Positions 30,432 to 38,177 of a DNA stretch of 64,000 nucleotides are shown here, piece by piece. Source of the DNA: a bacterium. GTDB lineage: Bacteria > Desulfobacterota > Binatia > DP-6. Where the stretch lies: positions 270,412 through 334,411 of the forward strand of contig JAHCID010000005.1 in NCBI GenBank assembly GCA_026129405.1. Reading direction: 5' to 3'. Each line of letters starts with the position of its first letter. The stretch's first letter is position 1. The translations under genes were made by a program, and so were the position numbers. The notes under the pieces are model-generated. The model searched no databases. It saw nothing but the letters and a program-made list of their open reading frames with translations, and was not told the origin of the DNA.

Positions 30432-30602
30432 ATGGCAGAGAAGAAAGCGAAGACCGCGGAGAAGGGTGGCGACGCAGGCCGCAAGGTCGTGTGTCCCGAG
30501 TGTGGTGCCGAGTGCCGCGTCGTGCAGCAGGTCGGCGCCGGTCCGCGCGGGTTCTTCTGGACCTGCGACAAGGCCTGCGGCTTCTCTCGACGCACCCGCT
30601 GA
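30432..30602 (+). CDS. small zinc-ribbon protein, 56 aa
   Basis: ATG at 30432, stop at 30600-30602. A Lys-rich N-terminus (AEKKAKTAEKGG) is followed by a four- to five-Cys zinc ribbon: VVCPECGAEC, then FFWTCDKACGFSRR. The layout resembles the C-terminal zinc ribbons of topoisomerase I and small nucleic-acid binding proteins. No signal peptide, so cytoplasmic. It lies 23 bases upstream of a second Cys-rich gene, and both should be made from the TTGACA promoter at 30367. No named family is recognised. Confidence 0.72.
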   Translation: MAEKKAKTAEKGGDAGRKVVCPECGAECRVVQQVGAGPRGFFWTCDKACGFSRRTR

Positions 30603-30625
30603 GAGCCGTACGGAAGGAGCCACGC

Positions 30626-31006
30626 ATGGCGCGTGCGCGGAAGGGCGACAAGGGCTCCAGCTCCAAGTCCAAGGCGACGGGCCTCTTCGACGAGGAGGAG
30701 TCCGGCGGCGACGAGACCGAAGAGGAGCTGCCGAAGGACGAGGCCGGGCGGCGCAAGATCAAGCGGCAGTACGAGGAGCTGCTCGGTATCCGCATCGAGA
30801 AGCTCAAGGGCCGCATCCTCAATCGTGAGCGCATCAACAAGACGATCGAGGGCATCTACTTCATCTGCGCCAACTGCAAGAAGGTCTGTCACAACATCGA
30901 CGACGGCCTCGTCGAGGATCCGAACAACGTGAACAACCTCTGCACCGCGTGCGCGACCGCCAAGGAGCCGCGCGGCGGCAAGGGCGGCAAGAACGCCGCC
31001 GCCTGA
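30626..31006 (+). CDS. Lys/Glu-rich zinc-binding protein, 126 aa
   Basis: ATG at 30626 with GGAAGGAG about 6 bases upstream. Residues 1-50 are charged and disordered-looking (KGSSSKSK, then EEESGGDETEEEL). A helical segment follows (RRKIKRQYEELLGIRIEKLKGR broken here for length), and then a Cys cluster: YFICANCKKVCHNI and LCTACATAKE, enough for one zinc site. The tail is Gly/Lys-rich. The basic flanks and zinc site suggest nucleic-acid or ribosome association, but this is inference. It is paired with the 56-aa zinc ribbon. Confidence 0.75.
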   Translation: MARARKGDKGSSSKSKATGLFDEEESGGDETEEELPKDEAGRRKIKRQYEELLGIRIEKLKGRILNRERINKTIEGIYFICANCKKVCHNIDDGLVEDPNNVNNLCTACATAKEPRGGKGGKNAAA

Positions 31007-31013
31007 TCGGCGC

Positions 31014-31916
31014 TCAGCCGATCCCGAGCGTCGCCGCGAGCGCGGCGAGATCGTCCGGCAGGGGCGACCAGAACGACCACGCCGCGGCGCCGTCGCGCGA
31101 GGGCAGCGTCACACCGGCCGCGTGCAGCGCGTGACGCGTGAGCGGCAGGGCCGCGGCGACGCCGCCGTAGCGCGCATCGCCGACGACGGGGCAGCCGAGC
31201 GCGGCGAGGTGTGCGCGCACCTGGTGCGTGACGCCGGTGCGGATGGTCACGCCGACCAGCGCGGCGGCGTCCGCGCGGCGCAGCGTCGTGACCTCGCTGC
31301 GCGCCTCCCAGGCGCGGTCGCCCGGGCGCGCGACGCGCATGCGGCCGCGGATGCTGCGGTCGTGTGCGAGAGCGTGCGTCACCGTCGTCGTCGCGGGCGG
31401 CGTGCCCGTGACCAGCGCGAGATATCGCTTGGTCACGCTGCCGCGCGCGAATGCGGCGCGCAGGCGATCGTGCGCCGCGGCGTGTCGCGCCGCGACGAGG
31501 AGCCCGGACGTCCCGGTGTCGAGCCGGTGCACGAGGCCGCTGGCGAGGGCGTCGCCGACCGCGGCGGTCTCGGGGAAGCGCGCGGCGAGGAATGCCGCCA
31601 CCGTGCCCGTCTGGCGCGGATCGAGCGCGTGGCCTCGCATGCCGCCCGGCTTGGCGACGACGACGAGGTCGCGCTCGACGTGCAGGACGTCGACCGCGAG
31701 GTCGGGCTCGGGATGCAGCCCGTCGAGAGGCGGCAGGGTGACGACGTCGCCGGCGACGAGCCGTGCGCCCTTCGCGGTGCGACGACCGTTGACGCGCACG
31801 GAGCCGTCCGCCACGAGCGCGCGCAGGACGCGACGCGAGCAGCCGAGCGCCGCGCGCGCGAGGAACGCGTCGAGACGCATCGGCGCGTCGACGCGGAGCG
31901 TGCGGGCGGCGGACAT
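31014..31916 (-). CDS. RluA-family pseudouridine synthase
   Basis: 300 aa from the ATG at 31916. An S4 RNA-binding domain (~12-65, LDAFLARAALGCSRRVLRALV) precedes the catalytic domain with HRLDTGTSGLL (catalytic Asp133) and the later motifs GSVTKRYLALV and GVTHQVRAHLAALGCPVVGD. The enzyme isomerises uridine in rRNA or tRNA. Which site (RluC/D/TruC type) cannot be told from motifs. It converges with the zinc-protein gene (seven bases apart) and diverges from the manC-type gene. Confidence 0.92.
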   Translation of the reverse strand: MSAARTLRVDAPMRLDAFLARAALGCSRRVLRALVADGSVRVNGRRTAKGARLVAGDVVTLPPLDGLHPEPDLAVDVLHVERDLVVVAKPGGMRGHALDPRQTGTVAAFLAARFPETAAVGDALASGLVHRLDTGTSGLLVAARHAAAHDRLRAAFARGSVTKRYLALVTGTPPATTTVTHALAHDRSIRGRMRVARPGDRAWEARSEVTTLRRADAAALVGVTIRTGVTHQVRAHLAALGCPVVGDARYGGVAAALPLTRHALHAAGVTLPSRDGAAAWSFWSPLPDDLAALAATLGIG

Positions 31917-31924
31917 GCGTGGCG

Positions 31925-31954
31925 ACGACAGCGGCGTCGTCGCGGACTGTCAAG
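31925..31954 (-). promoter_or_regulatory. candidate promoter of the RluA-family gene
   Basis: On the minus strand a perfect TTGACA (31954-31949) is followed after 18 bases by TGTCGT (31930-31925), eight bases before the ATG at 31916. The -10 is weak; the geometry again predicts a near-leaderless message. Confidence 0.35.
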
Positions 31955-31958
31955 CGCC

Positions 31959-31987
31959 TTGCTTTTCACCCGACGCGTGCCTACACG
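31959..31987 (+). promoter_or_regulatory. candidate promoter of the mannose-1-phosphate guanylyltransferase gene
   Basis: TTGCTT (31959-31964), 17-base spacer, TACACG (31982-31987), 21 bases before the ATG at 32009. Moderate match, read by eye. Confidence 0.35.
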
Positions 31988-32008
31988 GATCGCGGGCGGC
32001 GCCTCCGG

Positions 32009-33082
32009 ATGACACGCCAGTCGGGCACATCACGCGTTGCCGTCGTGCTGGCGGGCGGCTCAGGCACCCGCTTCTGGCCGCGCAGCCGGGCACGCGCGCC
32101 GAAGCAGCTGCTGGCGCTCGGCGGACGGCGCACGCTGCTCCAGGAAACGGTGCGGCGGCTGCGCCCGCTCGTGGGTACGCGCGGCGTGTGGGTGGTCACC
32201 GGACGCGCGCACGCCGCCGCGGTGCGGCGACAGCTCCCCGGGTTGGAAGCCGCGCGCGTCGTCGTCGAGCCGCAGGGGCGCAACACCGCGGCGGCGATCG
32301 CTCTCGCCGCGTTGCGCATGGAGGCGTGCACGCCCGACGCCGTCATGATCGTCGCGCCGTCGGACCACGTCGTCGGCGACGCGCCGGCGCTCCGGCGCGC
32401 GCTCGAGACCGCCTGTCGCGTGGCGGCCCGCCACGAGGCGCTGGTGACGATCGGTATCCCGCCGACGCATCCCGAGACCGGCTTCGGCTATGTGCGGCCG
32501 GGTGCGCCGATCGGCCGCGGCGCGGCCGGGGCACGATGGGCGAAGGGCTTCGTCGAGAAGCCGCCGGCGGTGACGGCGCGCCGTCTCGTCGCGGGCGGCG
32601 CGCTCTGGAACGGTGGCATCTTCGTCTGGCGGACCCGCGTCATCCTCGAGGCGCTGCGGGCGCATCTGCCGGCAGTGACGGCGCCGCTCGAGACGGCGCT
32701 GGCGCGGGGAGGCCCGCGTGCGCTCGCGGCGGCGTATCGCCGCGTGCCTGCGGTCTCGATCGACCACGGCGTCCTGGAGCGCGCCGAGCGGGTGGCGGTC
32801 GTGCCGGCGCGCTGCGGCTGGAACGACGTCGGCAGCTGGGCGGCGCTCGAGGCGCTGTGGCGCGACGGCGACGTCAACGCGGTGCGCGGCCGGACGGTGA
32901 TGGTCGACAGCCGCGGGTGCGTCGTCGATGGTGGGCGGCGGCTCGTCGCCGTGCTCGGCGTCGACGATCTGGTCGTCGTCGATGCGCCCGACGCGCTCCT
33001 GGTGTGTGCGAAGGATCGCGCGCAGGATGTGCGGCTCGTCGTCGCCGAGCTGCGGCGACGCAACCTGGAGCGCTACCTGTGA
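32009..33082 (+). CDS. manC: mannose-1-phosphate guanylyltransferase
   Basis: 357 aa from the ATG at 32009; an open frame further upstream adds only non-homologous residues. Nucleotidyltransferase signature AGGSGTRFWP is at residues 15-24, with PKQLLAL just after. VAPSDHVV, FVEKPP and WNGGIFVW are the family's remaining active-site segments. It makes GDP-mannose from mannose-1-phosphate and GTP for polysaccharide synthesis. The length corresponds to the monofunctional form without the phosphomannose isomerase domain. The stop overlaps the GTG of plsB. Confidence 0.88.
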   Translation: MTRQSGTSRVAVVLAGGSGTRFWPRSRARAPKQLLALGGRRTLLQETVRRLRPLVGTRGVWVVTGRAHAAAVRRQLPGLEAARVVVEPQGRNTAAAIALAALRMEACTPDAVMIVAPSDHVVGDAPALRRALETACRVAARHEALVTIGIPPTHPETGFGYVRPGAPIGRGAAGARWAKGFVEKPPAVTARRLVAGGALWNGGIFVWRTRVILEALRAHLPAVTAPLETALARGGPRALAAAYRRVPAVSIDHGVLERAERVAVVPARCGWNDVGSWAALEALWRDGDVNAVRGRTVMVDSRGCVVDGGRRLVAVLGVDDLVVVDAPDALLVCAKDRAQDVRLVVAELRRRNLERYL

Positions 33083-35661
33083 CCCCTGAAGCCAACGCCC
33101 TCGGTGCCACCGTCGCCTCCGCTCCGGCCCCGGCCGCGGTCTCCGAGCAGCGCTCGGCGATGCTCGCGCGCTTCGGGCTGCTCGCGCGCGTGCTCGTGCG
33201 GCTGGCGCTCGGCCAGGTGCGCATCCGGCCCGAGCTCGTCGAGCGCGTCCGCCAGCTCGCCAGCCAGGGCACCGTCATCTACGTGATGCGCTACCGCTCG
33301 ACGATCGACTACCTGCTCGTCAACGCGGTGCTGCTGCGCGAGGGGCTGCCGCTGGCGCGCTTCGCGCCGGGCGTGTCGCTCACCTGGGCGCGGCCGCTCG
33401 GCGACCTCCTGCGCTGGGCGTTCCGGCCGCGGGCGCGACCCGGCGCCGGCCACAAGGCGTGTCAGCAGCTGGTCGCTGCCGGCGAGCCGGTGCTCGTCTT
33501 CATGCGCAGCCATGTGGTCGCGGGCCGCCGCCGGCGTGCGCTCGCGGCGGCGCGGCTCGGGCCGCAGTACCTGCGCGACGTCGTCCGCGCGGCGGGATCG
33601 TCGCCGCGCCCGACCTTCCTCGTGCCGGTCGCGATCTTCCGCGGCCAGGGCTTCCGCCGCCGCGAGTCGCGCTTCGCGACGATGCTCTACAGCGTGCAGG
33701 AGGCGCCGGGGGAGGCGAAGCGGCTGTTCACGTACCTGTGGAACGCCGGGCAGATGCAGCTGACGCTCGGGCGCGAGGTCGCGCTCGGGCGCTTCGTCGA
33801 GGAGCACCGCCGCGCCGGCGAGGAGCGCACCGTGCGGCGCCTCGCGCGCGCGCTCCAGATCGTCCTGTATCGCGAGGAGCGGGTGGTGCAGGGCCCGGCG
33901 CTGATGCCGCGGCGGGTGGTGCGCGAGACGGTGCTGCGCGATCCCGAGCTGGCGCGTCTCACCCGGCGCATCGCCGCCGAGCGCGGCGTTCCGCGCCGCA
34001 AGGTGGTGAAGGAGGCGCGCGGCTACGTCGACGAGATGGCCGCGAGCTTCAACGGCCTCTACTTCGGCGTCCTCGAGTTCCTCTTCAACCGCGTCTTCCC
34101 GCGCGTGTTCTCGGGGCTCGAGGTGGTCGGCCTCGAGCAGACCATCGAGCGGATGAAGGAGCACCCGATCGTCCTGGTGCCCTGCCACCGCAGCCACTTC
34201 GACTACCTGATCCTCACCTACATCTTCCACAGCAACTACCTCTCGCCGCCCCATATCGCCGCCGGCATCAACCTCAGCTTCTGGCCGATGGGGCCGCTCT
34301 TCCGCGGCGCGGGAGCGTATTTCATCCGGCGGACCTTCGACGACAACGAGCTCTACAAGATGGTGTTCCGGAAGTACCTCACGTTCCTCATCCGCGAGGG
34401 GTACACGCAGGAGTTCTTCATCGAGGGAGGTCGTACGCGCACGGGCAAGATCCTCACGCCGAAGCTCGGCATGTTGACGGCGATCGTGAACGCCTTCGTG
34501 CAGGGCATCCGCCGCGATCTCTATCTCGTGCCGGTGTCGATCCACTATGGCCGCATTCCCGAGGAGGAGTCCTACCGGCGCGAGGTGTCGGGCGAGGAGA
34601 AGGAGCGCGAGTCGCTCGGCGCGCTGCTGCGGGCGCGGGCGATCCTCTCCAAGCGCTTCGGCACCGCGTACGTCAGCTTCGGCACGCCGATCTCGCTCAC
34701 CGACGCGCTCGGACCGCAGCGCGACGCGTTCGCGCACGGCGCCGGCCAGCCGCCGGTCGAGGAGGACAAGCGTCGCTTCGTGCAGCGGCTCGGCTTCCGC
34801 ATCCTGCGCGAGGTGAACTCGGTCGCGATGGCGGGGGCGACGTCGGTGAGCGCCACCGCGCTGCTCGGCGCGCCGCGCCAGGCGTGTCGGCTGGCCGAGT
34901 TCCTCGAGGCCGCGCACGCGCTCGTCGCGCTGCTTCGTATGCAGGGCGTGCACCTCACCGAATCGCTCGTGCGCAACGAGGCGTCCGATTTCCGCGAGAG
35001 CCTCGCCTGGCTGGAGAGCGGCGGACTCGTCACGCGGCTCCAGGACGGCGAGGGCGTGGTGCTGCACGTGCCCGCCGACCGCCGCACGAACCTCGACTTC
35101 TACAAGAACAACACGATCCACTTCTTCCTGTTGCCCTGCCTCGTGGCGCGCGCGCTCCAGGCGGGCGTCGGTCTCGGCCACATGCGCGAGCACGTCTGGC
35201 AGTGGCTCGATCTCTATCGCTGGGAGTTCCCGCTGCCGGACCGCGAAACGCTGTCGGCGGAGATCGGCCGTTGGGTGTCCTACTACCGCGAGATCGGTGC
35301 GGTGAGCGGCGAGGTCGCCGACCCGGATCACGTGATGATGCGGGTGACGAGCGGTCTCCTCGAGAACTTCCGCGAGACGTACCTCGTCGCCGCGCGTACC
35401 GTGGGCGCGAACGCGGAGTGGCCGCAGAAGCAGACCGACCTCGTGAAGGTGATGCAGCGACAGTTCGCCACGAGCCTCCTGCTCGCCGAGGCCCGCCGCC
35501 CCGAGGGCAACTCGGTGGTCACCTTCGGGAATGCGTTGTCGCGGCTCGCCGAGCTGGGGTACGTCGAGTTCAGCCGCCGGCGGGGCAGCAGGGAACGTTG
35601 GCTCGAGCGCGGGCCGGCGTTCGATCGCCTGCCGGAGCTGGTGAGACGCCTGCGCGACTGA
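33079..35661 (+). CDS. plsB: glycerol-3-phosphate 1-O-acyltransferase, PlsB type
   Basis: 860 aa from the GTG at 33079, slightly longer than the ~800 aa of enterobacterial PlsB. The acyltransferase core has HRSHFDYLIL (HX4D, residues ~370-375), GAYFIRRTFDDN, FIEGGRTRTGK (~447) and LVPVSIHYGR. The N-terminal half has a related segment RYRSTIDYLLVN in which the catalytic His is absent, as expected for the non-catalytic half. A long C-terminal helical domain follows. It performs the first acylation of phospholipid synthesis at the inner membrane. Its GTG overlaps the manC stop. Confidence 0.93.
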   Translation: MTPEANALGATVASAPAPAAVSEQRSAMLARFGLLARVLVRLALGQVRIRPELVERVRQLASQGTVIYVMRYRSTIDYLLVNAVLLREGLPLARFAPGVSLTWARPLGDLLRWAFRPRARPGAGHKACQQLVAAGEPVLVFMRSHVVAGRRRRALAAARLGPQYLRDVVRAAGSSPRPTFLVPVAIFRGQGFRRRESRFATMLYSVQEAPGEAKRLFTYLWNAGQMQLTLGREVALGRFVEEHRRAGEERTVRRLARALQIVLYREERVVQGPALMPRRVVRETVLRDPELARLTRRIAAERGVPRRKVVKEARGYVDEMAASFNGLYFGVLEFLFNRVFPRVFSGLEVVGLEQTIERMKEHPIVLVPCHRSHFDYLILTYIFHSNYLSPPHIAAGINLSFWPMGPLFRGAGAYFIRRTFDDNELYKMVFRKYLTFLIREGYTQEFFIEGGRTRTGKILTPKLGMLTAIVNAFVQGIRRDLYLVPVSIHYGRIPEEESYRREVSGEEKERESLGALLRARAILSKRFGTAYVSFGTPISLTDALGPQRDAFAHGAGQPPVEEDKRRFVQRLGFRILREVNSVAMAGATSVSATALLGAPRQACRLAEFLEAAHALVALLRMQGVHLTESLVRNEASDFRESLAWLESGGLVTRLQDGEGVVLHVPADRRTNLDFYKNNTIHFFLLPCLVARALQAGVGLGHMREHVWQWLDLYRWEFPLPDRETLSAEIGRWVSYYREIGAVSGEVADPDHVMMRVTSGLLENFRETYLVAARTVGANAEWPQKQTDLVKVMQRQFATSLLLAEARRPEGNSVVTFGNALSRLAELGYVEFSRRRGSRERWLERGPAFDRLPELVRRLRD

Positions 35662-35717
35662 GAGGCCGGGACGTGCACGGCCGCACGATCCCTGCACGCT
35701 CGTCACGGCGCCGCGCG

Positions 35718-38108
35718 GTGCATGCGGCATTGCGCGGCCCAGGGCTGGCATCGGTCTTGCGACGCAGCGTGGGCACCGTGTGGAACGGATTCCTCGTCAT
35801 CACGCTGCTGCTGGCGCTGCGCATGCCGGCTGCCGCGGCGAGCGCGCTGCTCGCGGCCGGTGATCCCTCGCCGCTCGGCCTCCCGTTCTCCACCTTCAGC
35901 ACCGCCGCGCTCGACGCCGACGGCCGCCTCGTTCTGCACGGCGCCTCGACGGCGGCCTTCCATCGCGACGGCGACCGCCTCGTGCACCTGCTCGCCGCCG
36001 GCGACGTCCTTCCCTCCGGGCGGCGCGTGGCGGGCGTCGGCGTGCCGATCCAGGGCCCGCCCGGATGCGCGGTCGTCATCGGCTTCCTCGTCGGCGGCGG
36101 TGGTGCGGTGGTCCGCCGCTGCGGCGACGGGCTCGACGTCCTCGCGCAGACGGGCGACGTCCTCGACGCCGACGGTCCGCTCGGCGAGCTGCAGTCCGAC
36201 GTCGCCTACGGCACCGCCGGCCACGTCGCGTTCACCGCACTGCTGTCCGACGGCCGGACGGTGATCGTGCGCGTGACGGAGCAGAGCCTGTCGGCGATCG
36301 TGCGCACGGGCGATCCCGCGCCGAGCGGCGGGAGCTTCGCCTCGCTGCGCACCGTCGGCGTCTCGGCGACGGGTCGTGTCGGCTTCCGCGCCTCGGTGTC
36401 GGCGGGCCGTGACGGCTTGTTCGTCGGCAGCGGCGGCATCGTCACGCCGGTCGTGGTGGTGGGCGAGCCCAGCCCGATCGGCGGGACGTTCACCGCCGTC
36501 GGCGGGGCGACGTTGAACGCCGCCGACGTCTGGGCGTTCCGCGGCGTCATCTCGAACGGCAGCGTCGCGGGCGTGTTCCGCGCCGTCGCCGCCGGCCCCA
36601 TCCCGCAGGTGAGCGCCGTGGCAGTCGAGGGGCAGGGCACCGGCGAGCCCGACGTCACCTACCGCCAGTTCGCGTCGTCGCTCGTGCCGTCGATCAACGT
36701 CGGCGGCACGATCGCCTTCCGTGCGACGCTGGGCGGTGCGGGAAGCGGCTCGGCGATCTTCGCCGCGGCGCCCGCGGGGGCGCCGATCGCGCTCCTCAAA
36801 ACCCGCGACGGGACCCCCGGCACGCCGTCGCTGGTCCGCTTCCGCGACCCGAGCCTCGCCGACGACGGCAGCCTCGTGGTGCCGGCGTCGATCAGCGGCA
36901 GCGGCCCCGGACTGTTCGTCTACCGCTCCGGCGCCGTGACCACCCTCGCGCAGGTCGGCGATCGCACCGACGTCGACACCGGACAGGAGCGCTTCCGCTT
37001 CGGCAGCCCGAGCGCGCGTCAGGCCGCCGAGGGCGCCGTCTTCCTCGGCAGCCGCGAAGGCATCTTCGTGCGTGAGTCCAGCGGCACGCTGAGGACGCTC
37101 GCGTTCGTCGGCGGCCCGACGCCGCTCGGCGGGACCTTCGCCGCGCTCGATCCGCCGGCGGTGGACGGCGCCGGGCAGGTGGCCTTCGGCGCCGAGATCC
37201 GCACCGCACCGGGCGACAGCCCGCGTGCGAGCCGTGCGCTCGTCGGCACCACGCGCCGCGGCGGCCTGCGTGCGCTCGCGGTCGCCAGCGAGCGCGTCGG
37301 CAAGGCGGGCCGGTTCGTCGACTTCTTCGCCGCCACCCTCGACTCCCTCGCCCGCGGCGGCGTCGGGCCGCGCGGCGAGGTCGCGTTCGAGGCGACGCTC
37401 CAGGGCGGCAAGACGCCGCGCGGGATCTTCCTCGTGACCGGCCGCAAGCCACGCATCCTCGCTCAGGCGCGCCGCAAGGCGCCCGGCGGCGGTCTCTTCG
37501 ATACCTTCGGTACGCCGGCCGTCGAGCGCGGCGCCCGGGTCGCGTTCGTCGCCCAGATCGACCGCGACGGCACGCGCCTCCCGGCGCTCTTCCAGAAGCG
37601 CGGCGGCGGCATGCGGCGGATCGCCGTGCGCGGAGAGCGTGCGCCGGGCCGCCTCGTCGACCGCTTCGGCGATTTCGATCCGCCCGACTCCAGCTCGAGC
37701 GTGACCTACTGTCGCGCGACGCTCCTCGACACCGGGCGCGAGGGCATCTGGATGCTGCGGCGCAACTCCTTCGGCTTGCTCGTCGGCAGCGGCGATGCGC
37801 TGCCGGACGGCACCACCGTGCGCAGCGTCGGCCGGCCGCAGGCCACCGACGGCGGGGTGGTGTTCACGGCGCGCGTGAACGGTGCGAGCACGGGGCCGGG
37901 GCTCTACCGCGTCGCGGCCGACACGGTGCCGGGCCCGAGCGCGCCCGCACCGGCGATCGAGCGGCTGCTCGGTCCCGGCACGCCGTCGCCGCTCGGTGGG
38001 GCGATCGCGGCGATCTCCGGCGTCGAGGCGAGCCGCAAGGGTGGCATCGTCGTCATTGCCGAGCTCACGGGCGCGAGCGCGCGGAGCGCGATCCTCCTCG
38101 TCGATTGA
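35718..38108 (+). CDS. secreted NxxGxxAF tandem-repeat protein
   Basis: About 796 aa from the GTG at 35718; a TTG at 35757 or a GTG at 35769 would still leave a signal peptide, and none has a clear ribosome binding site. After the signal (hydrophobic GFLVITLLLAL, then MPAAAAS) the protein consists of about eleven imperfect ~60-aa beta repeats. Each pairs a G(D/E)PSPLGG-like turn with a strand ending in an NxxGxxAF-like block: AGHVAFTALL, NVGGTIAFRA, GAGQVAFGAE, RGEVAFEATL. This is the choice-of-anchor NxxGxxAF repeat architecture, probably a beta-propeller-like surface or periplasmic protein. Function unknown. It has no catalytic motif and no visible C-terminal sorting signal. Confidence 0.75.
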   Translation: MHAALRGPGLASVLRRSVGTVWNGFLVITLLLALRMPAAAASALLAAGDPSPLGLPFSTFSTAALDADGRLVLHGASTAAFHRDGDRLVHLLAAGDVLPSGRRVAGVGVPIQGPPGCAVVIGFLVGGGGAVVRRCGDGLDVLAQTGDVLDADGPLGELQSDVAYGTAGHVAFTALLSDGRTVIVRVTEQSLSAIVRTGDPAPSGGSFASLRTVGVSATGRVGFRASVSAGRDGLFVGSGGIVTPVVVVGEPSPIGGTFTAVGGATLNAADVWAFRGVISNGSVAGVFRAVAAGPIPQVSAVAVEGQGTGEPDVTYRQFASSLVPSINVGGTIAFRATLGGAGSGSAIFAAAPAGAPIALLKTRDGTPGTPSLVRFRDPSLADDGSLVVPASISGSGPGLFVYRSGAVTTLAQVGDRTDVDTGQERFRFGSPSARQAAEGAVFLGSREGIFVRESSGTLRTLAFVGGPTPLGGTFAALDPPAVDGAGQVAFGAEIRTAPGDSPRASRALVGTTRRGGLRALAVASERVGKAGRFVDFFAATLDSLARGGVGPRGEVAFEATLQGGKTPRGIFLVTGRKPRILAQARRKAPGGGLFDTFGTPAVERGARVAFVAQIDRDGTRLPALFQKRGGGMRRIAVRGERAPGRLVDRFGDFDPPDSSSSVTYCRATLLDTGREGIWMLRRNSFGLLVGSGDALPDGTTVRSVGRPQATDGGVVFTARVNGASTGPGLYRVAADTVPGPSAPAPAIERLLGPGTPSPLGGAIAAISGVEASRKGGIVVIAELTGASARSAILLVD

Positions 38109-38124
38109 GCGTCGCCGGGCTTCC

Positions 38125-38153
38125 TTGACCGGCCGGGGGCCCCCCGATAGAAA
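38125..38153 (+). promoter_or_regulatory. lysS promoter candidate
   Basis: TTGACC (38125-38130), 17-base spacer, TAGAAA (38148-38153). The transcript would start near 38160, giving an ~18-base leader that contains a hairpin. Confidence 0.55.
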
Positions 38154-38155
38154 CC

Positions 38156-38176
38156 CTCGACTTTTCCAACGTCGAG
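38156..38176 (+). promoter_or_regulatory. hairpin covering the lysS ribosome binding region
   Basis: CTCGAC (38156-38161) and GTCGAG (38171-38176) with a 9-base loop end two bases before the ATG at 38178. The 3' arm plus the next base contains GAGG, the only ribosome binding candidate, so pairing could hide it. A stable six-pair stem; any regulatory role is inferred. Confidence 0.35.
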
Positions 38177-38177
38177 G

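Noticed and set aside
33073-35751. 892-codon open frame on the minus strand opposite plsB
   Set aside because: Mirror of plsB codon usage with no motif; the plus-strand PlsB motifs are unambiguous.
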